NCBI GenBank assembly: GCA_965220285.1 | Contig: OZ244818.1 | Span: forward strand, 1,612,001-1,676,000 | Direction: 5' to 3' | Origin: Bin5 sp009843665 | GTDB taxonomy: Bacteria; Chloroflexota; Anaerolineae; Caldilineales; Caldilineaceae | Length of the DNA: 64,000 nucleotides | Shown here: piece by piece, positions 1 to 7,281 of the stretch | Layout: each line of letters starts with the position of its first letter | Numbering within the stretch: position 1 is the first letter of the stretch | Program-made: the position numbers and the translations under genes | The notes under the pieces: model-generated | What the model saw: the letters and a program-made list of their open reading frames with translations, nothing else | Told to the model about the DNA's origin: nothing | Databases searched by the model: none

Positions 1-150
1 CGTTGACTTCAATCTAATGTTGGGCGGTTATCCTGATAGTTGCATGTGGCGGTCAGGCGGCCACATAGAAATTCACACAGAACCATCAGTTCGGATAGCG
101 CCCCAGGAGCAGAAGAGCCGGCGCTAAATGGAAAGTTCAGGAGGCACAAA

Positions 151-624
151 ATGAGTAGAATCGTACGATGGGACCCGTTCCGTGAGATGATATCGGTGCA
201 CAATCAGATGGACCAGCTCGTGGGTGATCTTTTCCGGGAGCCGGATGGATGGCAAGGCAACGGCAAAGGCGGCCACATGCGCCTGCCGCTGGATGTCAGC
301 GAGGATGACAACAGCTACAGTGTGACGGCGTCACTGCCCGGCATCGACCCGGCCGACCTCGAGATCAGTTTTTCAGAGAATTCGCTTACCATCCAGGGCG
401 AGACCCAGGCGGAAAGCGTTGAGGAAAACGCAAAGTGGCATCTGCGGGAACGCAGCTTCGGCAGGTTCGTGCGCAGCATCACGTTGCCGGCAGCCGTAAA
501 CGCCGACGACATCAGCGCCGACTACGAGGACGGCGTTCTCACCCTGACCCTGCCGAAGGCAGACGAGGTCAAGCCCCGGATCATTGCAGTGCGCGGCTCC
601 AGTGAAGAAGCGGTTGCAGCCTAG
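151..624 (+). CDS. Hsp20/alpha-crystallin small heat shock protein
   Basis: Small ATP-independent chaperone of about 157 residues that holds unfolding proteins in oligomers. The N-terminus (WDPFREM, then a Q/M-rich helix) is typical of bacterial class A Hsp20. The alpha-crystallin domain follows, with the ASLPGIDPADLEIS strand, the RSFGRFVRSITLP segment and the C-terminal GVLTLTLPKA strand motif. The start at 151 is preceded by AGGAGG at good spacing; the longer open frame upstream has no such signal. No CIRCE-type operator was seen upstream. A stem-loop follows the gene. Family call is secure; specific clients cannot be told. Confidence 0.95.
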   Translation: MSRIVRWDPFREMISVHNQMDQLVGDLFREPDGWQGNGKGGHMRLPLDVSEDDNSYSVTASLPGIDPADLEISFSENSLTIQGETQAESVEENAKWHLRERSFGRFVRSITLPAAVNADDISADYEDGVLTLTLPKADEVKPRIIAVRGSSEEAVAA

Positions 625-650
625 ACTGACTCTCATTCGCAAAAAAGAAG

Positions 651-695
651 AACCCCAAGAGGCACTGGCTGTGAGGCCGGTGCCTCTTCTTGTAT
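651..695 (+). terminator. Stem-loop terminator after hsp20
   Basis: AAGAGGCAC (657-665) pairs with GTGCCTCTT (680-688), with further partial pairing inside, followed by a short T-rich stretch. It sits about 30 bases after the Hsp20 stop codon. The T tract is weak, so efficiency is uncertain. Confidence 0.65.
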
Positions 696-869
696 TTCGC
701 CTCAGGTCCGAAATGGGAGGGGAGGAGCCCCGACAACAGGCTCTGCCGGGGCCCCACAAGGAGGAAGGAAGGAGAATGGTCGCGGTGGAAGCCTTTGAGA
801 TGCCGACCCCACTCGACACCAGCTTCAACCACTTGGGACAAATATACCCCAGTTTCAGGCCTGATTCAC

Positions 870-884
870 TATGCAAATTGCATA
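870..884. promoter_or_regulatory. 15-bp near-palindrome, possible operator
   Basis: TATGCAA-A-TTGCATA is a perfect 7-bp inverted repeat around one base, in the non-coding gap between hsp20 and selD and about 80 bases upstream of the proposed selD promoter. It resembles a binding site for a dimeric regulator, but no regulator is identified and it could be chance in an AT-rich patch. Confidence 0.3.
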
Positions 885-940
885 ATAATTTCTCTGTTTC
901 GCTGGATGGTTTGACTGCAGTGGGTGACTGTTCGGCGGAC

Positions 941-971
941 TTGCCCGCTTGCGACGTGCAATTTGTATAAT
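941..971 (+). promoter_or_regulatory. Possible promoter of selD
   Basis: A perfect TATAAT lies at 966-971, with TTGCCC at 941-946. The 19-base spacer is longer than ideal, so the -35 assignment is weak. It lies 90 bases upstream of the proposed selD ATG at 1061. Confidence 0.4.
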
Positions 972-1060
972 AGTGGTATCAGGCTGGCGTCGTGAGCGGT
1001 TCAGCATGGGCCTGTGTTAGAATTGTGAAGCAGGATTAGAACGACTCAGGACGCAGAGAG

Positions 1061-2185
1061 ATGACAGAGACGACCTTACCGCTTACTGCGCGCGTCGCCT
1101 GCGCGGGTTGAGCCTCAAAACTCCCTCCCGGGACGTTGTCGCAGGTCGTGCGACAGATGGCTGCGGTCTTTCCGCAAACTGAATATCCGGATGTTCTGAT
1201 CGGTTTAGGCAAACCTGACGATGCGGCCGTCTACCGCCTGGATGACGAACGGGTTCTCATTCAGACGACCGACTTCTTCACGCCAATCGTTGATGATCCC
1301 TGGCTGTACGGAGCGATTGCCGCGGCCAACTCGATGAGCGACGTCTACGCAATGGGGGGAGAGGTGCGTGTCTGCCTCAATATTGCCGGATTTCCTGAAG
1401 ATCTGCCGGCACAGGTAGTAGCGGAAATTCTGGCGGGAGGCGCGGCCAAAGTGCAGGAGGCGGATGCTGCGATCGCCGGAGGACATACAGTCACCAATCC
1501 TGAGCCGTTCTATGGCTTGAGCGTCACGGGCGTCGCCGCCCCCGGTTCTCTGTTTCGAAAGGGAAGCGCGGCGGCAGGTGATCATTTGGTCCTGACCAAA
1601 CCGCTGGGCACCGGCATCATCACCACGGCAGCCAAGCTCACGGGGCAGGCCGAGAGTTCGGCGTCCCGCAAAGCGAGGCGGGCCCTGGGCAAGCCGGACC
1701 TGCAGCCTGCCCACCTTGAACAGGCCATCAATTCCATGACGCGCTTGAACCGCGCGGCGGCTCATGCAGGCTGTGCCGCGGGGGTACGGAGCGGCACGGA
1801 TATCACCGGCTACGGCCTGTTGGGTCACGCGGTCGAACTGGCGACTGCGTCGGCGGCTGATACGCCGGTCCAACTCCAGATTGAAGCAGAGAGTGTGCCG
1901 GCCCTACCCGGGGTCTTCGAATATATCGAGTCCGGCTATCTGACCCGAGGAAGCGTGCGTAATCCAGAGCACTTTGGAGGGCATGTGGCTGTGGCCCCCA
2001 GCGTGGCCGCGGGGCACAGAACGCTGCTATGGGAGGCTGAAACAAGCGGAGGTCTTCTGCTGGCGGTTCCGCCTTCTGGTCTCTGTCAGTTCCGAGACGT
2101 GTGTGAGGGGAATGAACAGCCCTTCTGGGAAATCGGTACCGTCGAGCCAGCCGGGAGGGATCAGGCGGTCATTAAGCTCCTCTAG
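1061..2185 (+). CDS. selD: Selenide, water dikinase (selenophosphate synthetase), selenocysteine-containing
   Basis: Makes selenophosphate from selenide and ATP, the selenium donor for selenocysteine and selenouridine in tRNA. The conserved body is clear: DDAAVY, TTDFFTPIVDDP, the SDVYAMGG loop, AGGHTV, and the LTKPLGTGI segment. An ordinary ORF begins only at TTG 1136 and lacks the catalytic N-terminus. Reading upstream in the same frame from ATG 1061 gives LTARVACAG, then TGA at 1109-1111, then ASKLPPG. That places the TGA at residue 17 and Lys at residue 20, matching catalytic Cys17 and Lys20 of E. coli SelD. I therefore read the TGA as selenocysteine, giving 374 residues. A SECIS-like hairpin lies just downstream. 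No selA, selB or tRNA-Sec is in this window. An N-terminally truncated pseudogene is the alternative but fits poorly. Confidence 0.88.
1109..1155 (+). promoter_or_regulatory. Sec codon (UGA) and bacterial SECIS-like hairpin in selD
   Basis: UGA at 1109-1111 is followed by a perfect 7-bp stem, TGTCGCA (1137-1143) and TGCGACA (1149-1155), closing a GGTCG loop (1144-1148). The first loop G lies about 32 bases after the UGA, within the usual range for bacterial SECIS elements. The loop-proximal core GCAGGUC..UGC resembles my recollection of the E. coli fdhF element. Expected role: SelB binding to recode UGA. Confidence 0.75.
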
Positions 2186-2314
2186 AAGACCGCGGCGACG
2201 CGGTCATCTGAGCCGTGAAAGAGCAGACGCAGCAGCTACGTCCACGCCAGAGCGTCTCTCCAGCTTTTACCCGATTCGACATCTATATATGCGGTGACGC
2301 AACTGTGTGGTTTT

Positions 2315-3511
2315 CTACGCGGCTCTGGATGAACCAAAGGGCTCATCGTCGTCATCGGGGCCCTGTTGGCCCTCCTCACCCTCTCCGTCTCCCTCTTCGG
2401 TTGAAGGGGCGATAGCCTGGGGGCGAGCCCACTGCTCACTGCTCCAGTCGGTTCGCTCGTCGCCGCTGTTTGCATCTGGTTCCTGGCCCGCCTGGGTGGA
2501 GAATTCGGCGAAGTCGTAGTATTCGTCTTCGCCCTCCTCTTGCGGGATAGGCAGGGGCCGACCAGGCGTATCGACCACATAATCGCTGCCGGGCACAGTG
2601 GGCGGATCACTTTCTTCGTAAAGCAGTTCGCTCTCCTGGGGAACGTTGTCGGCAAGTTCGGAGACGGGTGGAGGTGCGCCGGCCAGCGGGCTGACCGGTG
2701 TAGACACTGCCGACCTCGGCGAACGCGAACGCATTGGCGGGGGCAGAAGAGTGCGATTCACTTCCCAAGCGCGAAAACGGACGATGGCCATACCCAGGAG
2801 AGCGAGACCCAGCAAGGCATAGAGGCCGAGGGCGACGACGAGCACCAGCAGATTCACCAGCTCCATGAAGGGAAGACCGACACCGATGTTATCGAGTTGC
2901 GCCGCGAGGGGGCCGGTGTCCAAGACCTGAAGACGTAGGAAGTAGCCCAGCACGCCATAGAGTACCAGCGCGAAAACCGTCATCACCCAATTGCTCAATA
3001 CGGCGAGGAAGTAGTCCCCCGCCGTCGTTGTGAACTGGACCGGCTGGTCGCTTATGGACACATTGTTCAGAATCTGGCTGCGTATACGGTTGCGGCCCCA
3101 GTAGTAATAGAGCCCCAATGTCAACGGCGTGAGGAGAATGAGCAGGAACCATTCCCAGAAGATATCGATCGTCTTGCCCTCATATTCCAGGCGCAGCCCG
3201 TTGGGAGTGAGTGTATGCGCGTATTGCCAGCGTAACATTCTGGTAGCGGAGAAACCGAGAATCAGGTACAGCCCAAGAGTTATCAGCGTGTAGAATCCGA
3301 TGACAATGAACTGCACGAACACCTCTGCACCGGATCCGTCAAACTCCAGCTGCTGGTCCTCAAGAAATGTGTTTTCGGTGACTATCCGCTGCCAGCGGGC
3401 ATATCCCCAGGGCACGTAGATGCCCAGCGTTATCCCTGAAAGGATCGCAATCAGAATCAGGTTTCCGTATACATTCAGCCAGCGGCCGCGAAACTCCAAG
3501 TTGGTAGGCAT
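2315..3511 (-). CDS. DUF898 (YjgN-like) integral membrane protein with acidic tail
   Basis: Membrane protein of about 398 residues with the DUF898/YjgN pattern. The repeated cores ITLGIYVPWGYARWQR and LTLGLYYYWGRNRIRS each follow a hydrophobic helix. About six membrane segments fill residues 15-260. After that comes a proline/acid-rich, probably disordered tail of about 130 residues (many E, D, P, S). The function of the family is not known. Start chosen at 3511, where GGAAGGA precedes the ATG; the 18 extra upstream codons lack one. Convergent with selD, with 129 bases between the stops. Confidence 0.82.
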   Translation of the reverse strand: MPTNLEFRGRWLNVYGNLILIAILSGITLGIYVPWGYARWQRIVTENTFLEDQQLEFDGSGAEVFVQFIVIGFYTLITLGLYLILGFSATRMLRWQYAHTLTPNGLRLEYEGKTIDIFWEWFLLILLTPLTLGLYYYWGRNRIRSQILNNVSISDQPVQFTTTAGDYFLAVLSNWVMTVFALVLYGVLGYFLRLQVLDTGPLAAQLDNIGVGLPFMELVNLLVLVVALGLYALLGLALLGMAIVRFRAWEVNRTLLPPPMRSRSPRSAVSTPVSPLAGAPPPVSELADNVPQESELLYEESDPPTVPGSDYVVDTPGRPLPIPQEEGEDEYYDFAEFSTQAGQEPDANSGDERTDWSSEQWARPQAIAPSTEEGDGEGEEGQQGPDDDDEPFGSSRAA

Positions 3512-3647
3512 GGCAGAATCCTTCCGAGTAGAGAGATCAGTTGAAAGCCACGGGGGATCGTTCAAAGCTGTCAGGACAGTATATCCCAGGGGGAAATGCT
3601 TGACAAAGTGGGTCCGGAAAGTCGGGTAATCGTTTTTCTCATGTGTT

Positions 3648-4853
3648 TCAGACTACGCCGTTATCATGCAGCGCCTGGATCTCCACTTCAGTCAGAGCCA
3701 GCTTTTCCCGCAGCAGCTCATCGGTGTGCTCGCCCAGAAGCGGCGGCGGCCGGAAAATTTGCGCGGGCGTGCGGTCCAGCTTGGGCACCGGCCCGACCAA
3801 TCTGATCCTGTCTCCGTTGCCGTCGATTACTGTTTGCACCATCTGCCGGTGTTCGGCCTGGGGTGCCGCCAGCGCGGTGGGAATATCGTTGACCGGGCCG
3901 CAAGGTACGCCGGCCGCGCGCAGCCGTTCGATCCACACATCGGTGGCGTCTTGGCGGAAGTGGCCGGCCAACGCCGGGATAAGCAGTTCGCGAAAGCGCA
4001 CGCGGGCCGGATTTGTGGCAAAGCGTTCGTCTTCTGCCCAGGCGGGCTCACCTACGACCTCAGCAAGTGAAGCAAACTGCCCGTCATTGCCCACCGCCAG
4101 CATGAGATGGCCGTCTGCGGTGGCGAAGGTCTGATAGGGCACGACGGTGCCATGTGCATTGCCGTAGCGACGGGGCGGGACGCCTGACAGGAGATAACCG
4201 CTGGCAACGTTTGCAAGCCAGCTCAACTGTGTATCATAGAGCCCGATGTCTATGTACTGACCCTCACCCGTCCTATCACGGTGGAGTAGCGCCGTCAGAA
4301 TTGCCACTGCTGCCTGCAGACCGGCTGTGATGTCGACGATAGCCACCCCCACTTTGAAGGGCTCGCCATCGGTGCCCTCGCTCGTTGGACCGGTAATGCT
4401 CATGATACCGCCCTGGGCCTGGATAACCGTGTCATAGCCGGGAAGCTCCCGGTCGGGGCCAGTCTGGCCATAGCCGGTGATGGCGCAGTAGACCAGACCG
4501 GGATTGTCGGCGCGGAGGCTTTCATAGCCGAGCCCCAAGCGTTCCATCCCACCCGCCTTGAAGTTTTCAACAACGACATCGGCCTGCGCGGCCAGCCGCC
4601 GGAAGATCTTCTGACCGGCTTCGGTTTTCAGATTCAGGGTCAGGCTGCGCTTGTTGCGATTGGCGCAGAGGAAGTATGCGCTCTGCCCGCCGTCGGTGAA
4701 TGGGGGACCCCAGTGGCGGGAGTCGTCCCCCCGGCCCGGCTGCTCGATCTTTATAACCTCGGCACCATAATCGCCCAACGTCATGGTGGCATAGGGACCG
4801 GCGAGGACGCGCGAAAGGTCAATAACGGTGATATGGGACAGAGCGTGGAGCAT
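3648..4853 (-). CDS. CaiB/BaiF family (class III) CoA-transferase
   Basis: Moves CoA between carboxylic acids through an aspartyl-CoA anhydride on a conserved Asp. At 401 residues it has full family length. The N-terminal VIDLSRVLAGPYATMTLGD motif, the ENFKAGGMERLGLGY segment, and Asp141 in PGYDTVIQAQGG (equivalent to catalytic Asp169 of formyl-CoA transferase) are present. The substrate cannot be told; no acyl-CoA dehydrogenase, hydratase or decarboxylase is adjacent. The first ~33 codons recur as a decayed copy about 932 bases downstream, at 5684-5785. Confidence 0.92.
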   Translation of the reverse strand: MLHALSHITVIDLSRVLAGPYATMTLGDYGAEVIKIEQPGRGDDSRHWGPPFTDGGQSAYFLCANRNKRSLTLNLKTEAGQKIFRRLAAQADVVVENFKAGGMERLGLGYESLRADNPGLVYCAITGYGQTGPDRELPGYDTVIQAQGGIMSITGPTSEGTDGEPFKVGVAIVDITAGLQAAVAILTALLHRDRTGEGQYIDIGLYDTQLSWLANVASGYLLSGVPPRRYGNAHGTVVPYQTFATADGHLMLAVGNDGQFASLAEVVGEPAWAEDERFATNPARVRFRELLIPALAGHFRQDATDVWIERLRAAGVPCGPVNDIPTALAAPQAEHRQMVQTVIDGNGDRIRLVGPVPKLDRTPAQIFRPPPLLGEHTDELLREKLALTEVEIQALHDNGVV

Positions 4854-4903
4854 TGGAGAGGCGCGGGGCGGCGAAGGTGAAAGATTTCGAAATTCTTGGG
4901 AAA

Positions 4904-5467
4904 TCAGACTGCGAAGAGTTCGGAAACGGGAAGGGTGAAACCGGTCAGCGGACCGGTGCCGGCCAGCGTGTCGCCAGTGCGCAGAGCGGTGCGTTGCGAA
5001 ACGGAATGGTAGACGTAGACAGTTTCATCGTCGGGGTCGACGATCCAGAGTGTATCAACGCCGATCGAGAAGTAGTCGTCGATCTTCTGACGCATGTCCG
5101 TCCAGCTGTCGGTGGGGGACAGAATTTCTACTACCAGATCCGGCGCAACGTCGATAAAACCTGACGGCGGGCCGTCTGGCAGTTTCGTAGCCGACCAGAA
5201 GGCCAGATCTGCGCCGCGTATCCGATCCGGGTCGTGCCGGATGTAGATTCCGATTTCTCCGACCAAGCACCAACCAGCTTCTGTGTCTTCAACAAAGGTA
5301 CCCAAGCGGCGGTCGAGCCTTGATTCGAGGAACCCGTGTATTCCACCGGTTGGGCTCATTCTTACGATCACTCCGTCAATGAGTTCACAGGGGCCGATGT
5401 CACCCATTGCCAGCAGGTCGGAACCGGTGATGAATCCAGTCGTTGTTTGCATTGGTTGCGCTGTCAT
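4904..5467 (-). CDS. Uma2-family (DUF820) PD-(D/E)xK nuclease-like protein, copy 1
   Basis: 187-residue protein of the Uma2/DUF820 family, which has a restriction-endonuclease fold. Visible markers: N-terminal CELIDGVIVRMSP, GADLAFW, the core APDLVVEILSPTD, then RQKIDDYFSIGVDTLWIVDPD, which hold the family's acidic residues and Lys. The biological role is unclear; these genes occur in many copies in cyanobacteria and Chloroflexota. A paralogue of exactly the same length lies 933 bases away. Start at 5467 is the longest; Met at 5452 is also possible. Confidence 0.85.
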   Translation of the reverse strand: MTAQPMQTTTGFITGSDLLAMGDIGPCELIDGVIVRMSPTGGIHGFLESRLDRRLGTFVEDTEAGWCLVGEIGIYIRHDPDRIRGADLAFWSATKLPDGPPSGFIDVAPDLVVEILSPTDSWTDMRQKIDDYFSIGVDTLWIVDPDDETVYVYHSVSQRTALRTGDTLAGTGPLTGFTLPVSELFAV

Positions 5468-5683
5468 CGGGCTGGTCCTTAATTCCTTTCCGACACGTGC
5501 ATCCTAGCCTATTCGACACATTTGCCGGAAGAAGAACCGTCTGTCTTCGAGATGCAGTATAGCATACCTGTGATAGATGGAGAGAAGCCTCGGTATAAGG
5601 CTTGGGGGTCGTTCTTCCCGTTCCTGGTGGCGGGCTTGACGCCGTTGTCCAGACACCCTGTATCAGTAGGGATTCACTATCAT

Positions 5684-5785
5684 TCAGACCGTGGCGCGGA
5701 AGCCGCACAATGTCGCGACAGCGTAGGAACCTGCGAGGACGCGCAAGAAATGGTGATCGGTAATTGGGGACAGGGCGTGGCGGAT
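5684..5785 (-). pseudogene. Decayed 5' fragment of the CaiB/BaiF CoA-transferase gene
   Basis: Read on the minus strand from 5785, this encodes IRHALSPIT, then RVLAGSYAVATL, then ATV and a TGA. It aligns without gaps to codons 1-33 of the intact CoA-transferase (MLHALSHIT, RVLAGPYATMTL, AEV), about half the positions being identical. The start ATG has become ATC and a stop follows at codon 34. It lies exactly where the tandem duplication predicts and is surely non-functional. Confidence 0.8.
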
Positions 5786-5836
5786 TGGAGATGTTCGGGG
5801 CGGCTGGTGTGAAGCATTTGGCAGGCAAGCAAGAGA

Positions 5837-6400
5837 TCAGAAGGGGAAGAGCTCAGAAACGGGAAGGTCGAAACCAGTCAGCGGGCCTGTTCCGGCCAGT
5901 GTGTCGCCACTGCGCAGAGCGGTGCGCTGCGAAGCGGTACGGTAGACGAAGACGGTCTCCTCATCAGGGTCGACGATCCAGAGCGTATCAACGCCGATCG
6001 AGAAGTAGTCATTGATCTTCTGGTGCATCTCAGCCCAGCGGTCGTTGGGGGACAGAATCTCCACAATCAGGTCGGGGGCAAACTCGACAAACCCGGCCGG
6101 AGGGCCGTCTGGCAGTTTTGCATATGACCAGACGGCAAGATCGGCGCCGCGTATTCGATCCGGTTCGTGGCGGATACAAATTCCGACCTCTCCGACCATG
6201 CAAAATCCGACTTCCCTTTCTTTGATAAACCCGCCTACCAAGAGGGCGAGCGTCAATTCTATGAAACCATGTAATCCACCGGCTGGGCTCGTCCTTACAA
6301 TCACTCCGTCAATGAGTTCACAGGGGCCAATGTCACCCATTGCCAGCAGTTCGGCGCCGGTCACGAGTCTAGATGTTGTTTCTGTCGATTGCAATGGCAT
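5837..6400 (-). CDS. Uma2-family (DUF820) PD-(D/E)xK nuclease-like protein, copy 2
   Basis: Paralogue of the Uma2 protein at 4904-5467, with the same length (187 residues) when started at 6400 (MPLQSTETT). It shares CELIDGVIVRTSP, GADLAVW, APDLIVEILSPND, QKINDYFSIGVDTLWIVDPD and the C-terminal GTGPLTGFDLPVSELF. All family acidic and Lys positions seen in copy 1 are kept, so both may be active. The frame is open 40 codons further upstream, but that stretch matches non-coding DNA upstream of copy 1, so the short start is preferred. Confidence 0.85.
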   Translation of the reverse strand: MPLQSTETTSRLVTGAELLAMGDIGPCELIDGVIVRTSPAGGLHGFIELTLALLVGGFIKEREVGFCMVGEVGICIRHEPDRIRGADLAVWSYAKLPDGPPAGFVEFAPDLIVEILSPNDRWAEMHQKINDYFSIGVDTLWIVDPDEETVFVYRTASQRTALRSGDTLAGTGPLTGFDLPVSELFPF

Positions 6401-6584
6401 CAGTCTGGTCCGTGATTCCCCATTGTGCGCGTGTTTCCCCTTCTGCGCCCCGAAACCATCGGAAAAAGAACTGTCAGTCGTCGACATGAAATATAGCACA
6501 CCTCGCGACGGGCGCGACACAGATGTCTTGATTCGATTCGGCAGTTGTGAAGGGGCAACAGACCGATCGCGCTAGCCGCGCCGA

Positions 6585-6615
6585 TTGTGTTTCAGCGAGG
6601 AAAGAGCACTATAAT
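6585..6615 (+). promoter_or_regulatory. Possible promoter of the cyclophilin gene
   Basis: TATAAT at 6610-6615 with TTGTGT at 6585-6590, spacer 19 bases. It lies about 130 bases upstream of the cyclophilin start in a gene-free gap. The -10 is perfect but the spacing is poor. Confidence 0.35.
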
Positions 6616-6744
6616 GCAGACAGAGTCCGGCCCGTATCCTTCGCGCCATTTTCATGACACCAGCTCTATCCGTTCCGAGCGACAGGTTCGCTGAGAGAGG
6701 CGGGAGGGCGACTTTACTCGTTCCATCACCGAAAGGAATTGCTT

Positions 6745-7224
6745 GTGACGCAATATTCATCTCCCCCGGCCATGCAGATCGATTCGTCGAAGACCTACAC
6801 GGCCACGATCCAGACCAACCGCGGGGATATCGTCATTGACCTGTACGCCGACAAGGTGCCGAACACGGTTAACAACTTCGTTGCGCTGGCCCGTGACGGC
6901 TTCTACGACGGCGTGAGCTTTCACCGTGTGATTGCCGATTTCATGGTCCAGGGCGGCGATCCCACCGGCAGTGGGCGGGGCGGCCCCGGCTACCGGTTCA
7001 ACGACGAGTTTCATCCGGAGTTAGTGCATGACGGCCCCGGCGTGCTGAGCATGGCCAACGCCGGACCCAATACCAACGGCAGCCAGTTCTTTATCACCCA
7101 CGTAGCCACGAACTGGCTGGACAACAAACACTCCGTCTTCGGCAGAGTGCGCAGCGGCCAGGATGTCGTCGATGCGATTCGGCAAGGAGATGTGATGGAG
7201 AAAGTCGAAATCGAGGAAAGTTAG
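6745..7224 (+). CDS. Peptidyl-prolyl cis-trans isomerase, cyclophilin type
   Basis: Speeds cis-trans isomerisation of Xaa-Pro bonds during folding. The protein is about 159 residues, a cytoplasmic single-domain type with no signal peptide. The core motifs SFHRVIADFMVQGGDP (catalytic Arg in FHR), GSGRGGPGYRFNDE, LSMANAGPNTNGSQFFIT and the final HSVFGRV are all intact. GTG 6745 is taken as start because AAAGGA ends seven bases before it; ATG 6772 is an alternative. A convergent hairpin lies between this gene and the ABC exporter. Confidence 0.93.
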   Translation: MTQYSSPPAMQIDSSKTYTATIQTNRGDIVIDLYADKVPNTVNNFVALARDGFYDGVSFHRVIADFMVQGGDPTGSGRGGPGYRFNDEFHPELVHDGPGVLSMANAGPNTNGSQFFITHVATNWLDNKHSVFGRVRSGQDVVDAIRQGDVMEKVEIEES

Positions 7225-7232
7225 AGGCGACA

Positions 7233-7272
7233 GACGAGGAGTGAGGAATGATCTGGTTCCTCACTCCTCGTC
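7233..7272. terminator. Bidirectional stem-loop between convergent genes
   Basis: A perfect 16-bp inverted repeat (GACGAGGAGTGAGGAA and its complement TTCCTCACTCCTCGTC) with an 8-base loop, between the cyclophilin stop and the exporter stop. There is no clear T tract on either strand. Its position suggests a shared terminator or mRNA 3' stabiliser. Confidence 0.6.
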
Positions 7273-7281
7273 ATGGTACAG

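Larger units (their letters stand above)
4760..6505. repeat. Tandem duplication of a ~930-bp unit (two Uma2 genes)
   Basis: Unit 1 (about 4760-5570) and unit 2 (about 5690-6505) align at an offset of 932-933 bases. The match covers both Uma2 genes and about 100 bases 5' of them: GAACCGTCTGTCTTCGAGAT near 5532 against GAACTGTCAGTCGTCGACAT near 6466. On the other side it covers the start of the CoA-transferase gene and its decayed copy. Divergence is clear at DNA level, so the event is not recent. Outer limits are approximate. Confidence 0.75.

Noticed and set aside
1136..1138. TTG 1136 as selD start
   Set aside because: It would remove the catalytic Cys/Sec and Lys and has no ribosome site; reading through UGA from 1061 restores both.
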